From Trebonia sp. (GTDB lineage: Bacteria > Actinomycetota > Actinomycetes > Streptosporangiales > Streptosporangiaceae), in NCBI GenBank assembly GCA_030038035.1, contig JASHPP010000835.1, positions 1-6,380 on the forward strand: a stretch of 6,380 bases of DNA, written 5' to 3'. The notes beneath the pieces are model-generated. The model did no database searches, was not told where the DNA came from, and saw nothing but the letters and a program-made list of their open reading frames with translations. The translations under genes were made by a program, and so were the position numbers. Shown here piece after piece: positions 4,853 to 6,380 of this stretch. Numbering within the stretch: position 1 is the first letter of the stretch; every line of letters starts with the position of its first letter.

Positions 4853-5829
4853 TACGCCAGCACGCCTGCGGGGCCCGGCCCCGCCCGGCCCCAGCGGCGG
4901 GGTCGCGCTGGCTCAGGGACCGTCCGCAGATCGTTGATGACCTGCTCGTTCAGTTCGGCGCCCGCCAGCACAGGCAAAAGCTCCGGTGCCCACTGCGCAG
5001 TGCAATCGGCACGCCGGCCGGCGCAGGCGCCGCAGCGGCCCATGTGGTCCGACACGGCAAGCCGCAGGTCAGCAGCCAGCACCACGCCGTCCCGCCGGAC
5101 CGCCCAGAACATGCCGCGATCGCCCAGGCCATCAGCCAGCAGCTGCCGCAGCGCCCGGCAGCCGGGAATCGTGTCATCGCGCGGGTCGACGGGCTCGGCG
5201 GCCGCGAGCGCGGTGACCTCGAAGGCGCGCAGGATCGCCTCGCGGTTCTCCCGGCGCAGCCGCCGGGCCGCGTCGGCGTAAGTGCCCAGCTCCGTCGCGG
5301 CGCCGCGGCTGTCCAGGGCCCTGCGCACGAACACGTCGTACATCTGCTGCCGCGGTTCGGGCAGCGTGGCCACGATCTGCTCCAGCCAGTGCCGCACGGC
5401 TGCCAGCCGCGTCGCCGAACCCCACACATCCGGCTTATCCGGCTTATCCGGCTCATCATCGGCGATGCCGGCCTGCAGGATCTCCCAGTTGACGGCATCG
5501 GCCCGCGCGGGGAGCCCGGACGCGAGACCGCGATCGACCACGATGCCAAGCAGCCAGTCCCGCAGTCGGCCTGGACGCGCCAGTTTCGCGGGATCGCGCA
5601 TCGCCACGTAGGCGACGAGGAAAACGTCACGGGCCGCGGCGACCGCGGCGTCGGCATCGGGCCACAGCCGTGCGGCACACCTGCCGAGCACCGCGTCGCG
5701 ATGCTCGCGGACCACGCAGCCGAACACCGCCGCGCGTGCTCGTTTCGTGGCAGCCTGCCTGAACCGCCGCACCAGCGCGGCGTCGGTCTGTCCGCGCTCG
5801 TTCGCGGTGGTGAACGCCACTCCACTCAC
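4852..5829 (-). CDS. ECF-type sigma factor fused to a zinc-finger anti-sigma-like module
   Basis: A 325-residue RNA polymerase sigma-70 family protein, probably directing transcription in response to an envelope signal. Region 2 spans about 36-100 (REHRDAVLGRCAARLWPDAD, then RDVFLVAYVAM and RLRDWLLGIVVDR). A linker with DKP repeats (about 125-133) leads to a region 4-like helix-turn-helix at about 148-205 (LEQIVATLPEPRQQMYDVF, ATELGTYADAARRLRRENRE). Then comes a segment with GMFWAVRRDGVVLAADLRLA and DHMGRCGAC. His262, Cys266 and Cys269 form the HxxxCxxC pattern of zinc anti-sigma (ZAS) domains. The C-terminus turns Arg/Pro/Gly-rich and stops at TAG 4852-4854, just before the hydrophobic segment found in the -1 frame. 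I use the GTG at 5827-5829; a GTG three codons later is also possible, and neither has a clear ribosome site. It lies 53 nt downstream of the RCK gene on the same strand, so co-transcription is possible. This resembles ECF groups with C-terminal extensions (ECF52-like); subgroup not certain. Confidence 0.8.
   Translation of the reverse strand: MSGVAFTTANERGQTDAALVRRFRQAATKRARAAVFGCVVREHRDAVLGRCAARLWPDADAAVAAARDVFLVAYVAMRDPAKLARPGRLRDWLLGIVVDRGLASGLPARADAVNWEILQAGIADDEPDKPDKPDVWGSATRLAAVRHWLEQIVATLPEPRQQMYDVFVRRALDSRGAATELGTYADAARRLRRENREAILRAFEVTALAAAEPVDPRDDTIPGCRALRQLLADGLGDRGMFWAVRRDGVVLAADLRLAVSDHMGRCGACAGRRADCTAQWAPELLPVLAGAELNEQVINDLRTVPEPARPRRWGRAGPGPAGVLA
4870..4876 (-). promoter_or_regulatory. 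Candidate -1 slippery heptamer near the end of the ECF sigma gene
   Basis: Minus-strand GGGCCCC lies in the zero frame as G GGC CCC, the X XXY YYZ pattern of -1 frameshift sites, 15 nt before the TAG stop. A -1 slip here gives GGG CCC CGC AGG, that is GPRRRAGVVALVGLAVV, joining the sigma protein to its membrane tail. No strong stimulating hairpin is visible 5-9 nt downstream. A CCCGGC/GCCGGG stem lies at 4797-4816, too far away to be typical. In GC-rich DNA such heptamers also arise by chance. Confidence 0.3.
5428..5454. repeat. Three tandem 9-bp units inside the sigma gene linker
   Basis: ATCCGGCTT occurs at 5428-5436 and 5437-5445, and with one change (final T to C) at 5446-5454. On the coding strand it encodes the repeated tripeptide PDK/PDE. 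It sits between sigma regions 2 and 4, where length is least constrained, and the 9-bp unit keeps the frame. Confidence 0.85.
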
Positions 5830-5882
5830 GGCCAGTCGGACCCGCCCTCAGCAGGGTGTCACAACATGCCTACAAGGTACGA

Positions 5883-6380
5883 CTATAAGGGCACATCAAC
5901 ATCTTCGTGTAGTTCCGAACGCTTGCGCACGCCGGCCCAGCGCCCGCGTCTGCCCTGAGCTGGGGGAGCCGCCACGGTCCGTTCGGGAGTGAAATCTCCC
6001 AGCTTCGTGGTGTCGCGGCGGCCGATGATGGGCCGTTGATGAGAGCTGACCAGGATGAGCCGGTCGCCCGCGGCGAGCCGGCGTGCCGCGGGGTGGTCAG
6101 CCGGCACCACCTCATCGCCCCGTACGAGCGCGATGACCGTGCCTTCCGCGTCCCGGGCCGGCCTGCCGACCTCGGCGGCGGTCACCAGCCGCTCCACCAG
6201 GTCGAAACCGCGGCCGCGATCCAGGATGTCGCCGATCACCCGCCCCGCGGCGGGGCGCACCGCGGAGATGGCCAGCAGCTGCCCGGCGGCACCTGAGGAG
6301 ACCACTACCTGGTCGGCGCCGCTCAGCCGGAGCAGGTCCTGGTTCTCCTCCTCGCGGACCGCGGCCACGATCGTGACGCT
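5883..6380 (-). CDS. RCK/TrkA-domain potassium channel or transport protein, C-terminal part (cut by right window edge)
   Basis: The last 165 residues of a cytoplasmic ligand-binding (RCK) region that gates K+ channels or transporters through NAD(H)/ATP-type nucleotides or related ligands. The visible part starts SVTIVAAVREEENQDLLRLS, the second half of a TrkA-N Rossmann domain, followed by GADQVVVSSGAAGQLLA and the helix GRGFDLVERLVT. A TrkA-C (RCK-C) domain follows: GTVIALVRGDEV, then RLAAGDRLILVSS. The last ~45 residues are basic and unlike the family core. The frame is open to position 6380, so the start and any pore helices lie outside the window, to the right. VSSGAAG and RGFDLVERLVT resemble actinobacterial two-helix ion-channel proteins with an RCK tail, but I cannot see the membrane part. 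The stop is TAG at 5883-5885. Confidence 0.85.
   Translation of the reverse strand, partial: SVTIVAAVREEENQDLLRLSGADQVVVSSGAAGQLLAISAVRPAAGRVIGDILDRGRGFDLVERLVTAAEVGRPARDAEGTVIALVRGDEVVPADHPAARRLAAGDRLILVSSHQRPIIGRRDTTKLGDFTPERTVAAPPAQGRRGRWAGVRKRSELHEDVDVPL

Noticed and set aside
5882..5887. TATAGT as a -10 box for the ECF sigma gene
   Set aside because: It overlaps the RCK stop codon, and no -35 match is found at 16-18 nt. Chance occurrence or co-transcription is as likely.
4633..5958. A 441-codon open frame on the plus strand
   Set aside because: It lies opposite the ECF sigma gene, which has clear sigma and zinc-finger motifs. The plus-strand protein is Arg/Pro/Ala-rich with no family resemblance.
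1..6380. CRISPR array, phage defence cluster or toxin-antitoxin pair
   Set aside because: There are no spaced direct repeats of the right size, no defence or toxin families, and the short tandem repeats are slippage-type.

Overview
The window looks like chromosomal DNA of a high-GC actinobacterium. Most genes show strong G/C bias in third codon positions and frequent GTG starts, and the gene families are typical of that group (an ECF sigma factor fused to a zinc-finger anti-sigma module, an RCK/TrkA potassium-channel protein, and an IS1182-type transposase). I cannot name a genus from the sequence.

Layout, left to right. (1) 1-654, minus strand: a methionine sulfoxide reductase pair, msrB then msrA, coupled by an ATGA overlap. 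msrA runs off the left edge. msrB carries an in-frame amber codon exactly where the conserved Trp of the GTGWPSF motif should be, so as written it is broken. (2) 655-1115: a divergent intergenic region with no convincing gene, containing a perfect 11-bp tandem duplication. (3) 1116-1940, plus strand: a complete trehalose-6-phosphate phosphatase (otsB-type HAD phosphatase), possibly leaderless, with no otsA nearby and a less GC-biased codon usage than its neighbours. (4) 2021-2798, minus strand: a sulfotransferase pseudogene whose pieces lie in all three minus-strand frames. Its lesions can be placed one by one, including an exact 10-bp tandem duplication. (5) 2885-4595: a complete IS1182-like insertion sequence with an intact 524-residue DDE transposase and imperfect 19-bp terminal inverted repeats ending in CTAG. 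(6) 4592-5829, minus strand: an ECF-type sigma factor fused to a zinc-finger (HxxxCxxC) module. Its expected membrane anchor and Ser/Pro-rich outer tail are present, but in the -1 frame. A textbook-pattern slippery heptamer (G GGC CCC) lies 15 nt before the stop, and the tail frame ends exactly at the IS boundary. (7) 5883-6380, minus strand: the C-terminal part of an RCK/TrkA-type potassium channel or transporter regulator, which runs off the right edge.

Functionally these are separate stress or envelope genes (protein-methionine repair, trehalose synthesis, ion transport, membrane-linked sigma signalling) rather than one pathway. The stretch from msrB to the IS contains many lesions, which fits an accessory or decaying zone around an IS insertion. 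I did not find a convincing wholly new system. The point most worth testing is whether the sigma factor is joined to its membrane tail by frameshifting, is translated as two coupled proteins, or is simply broken.
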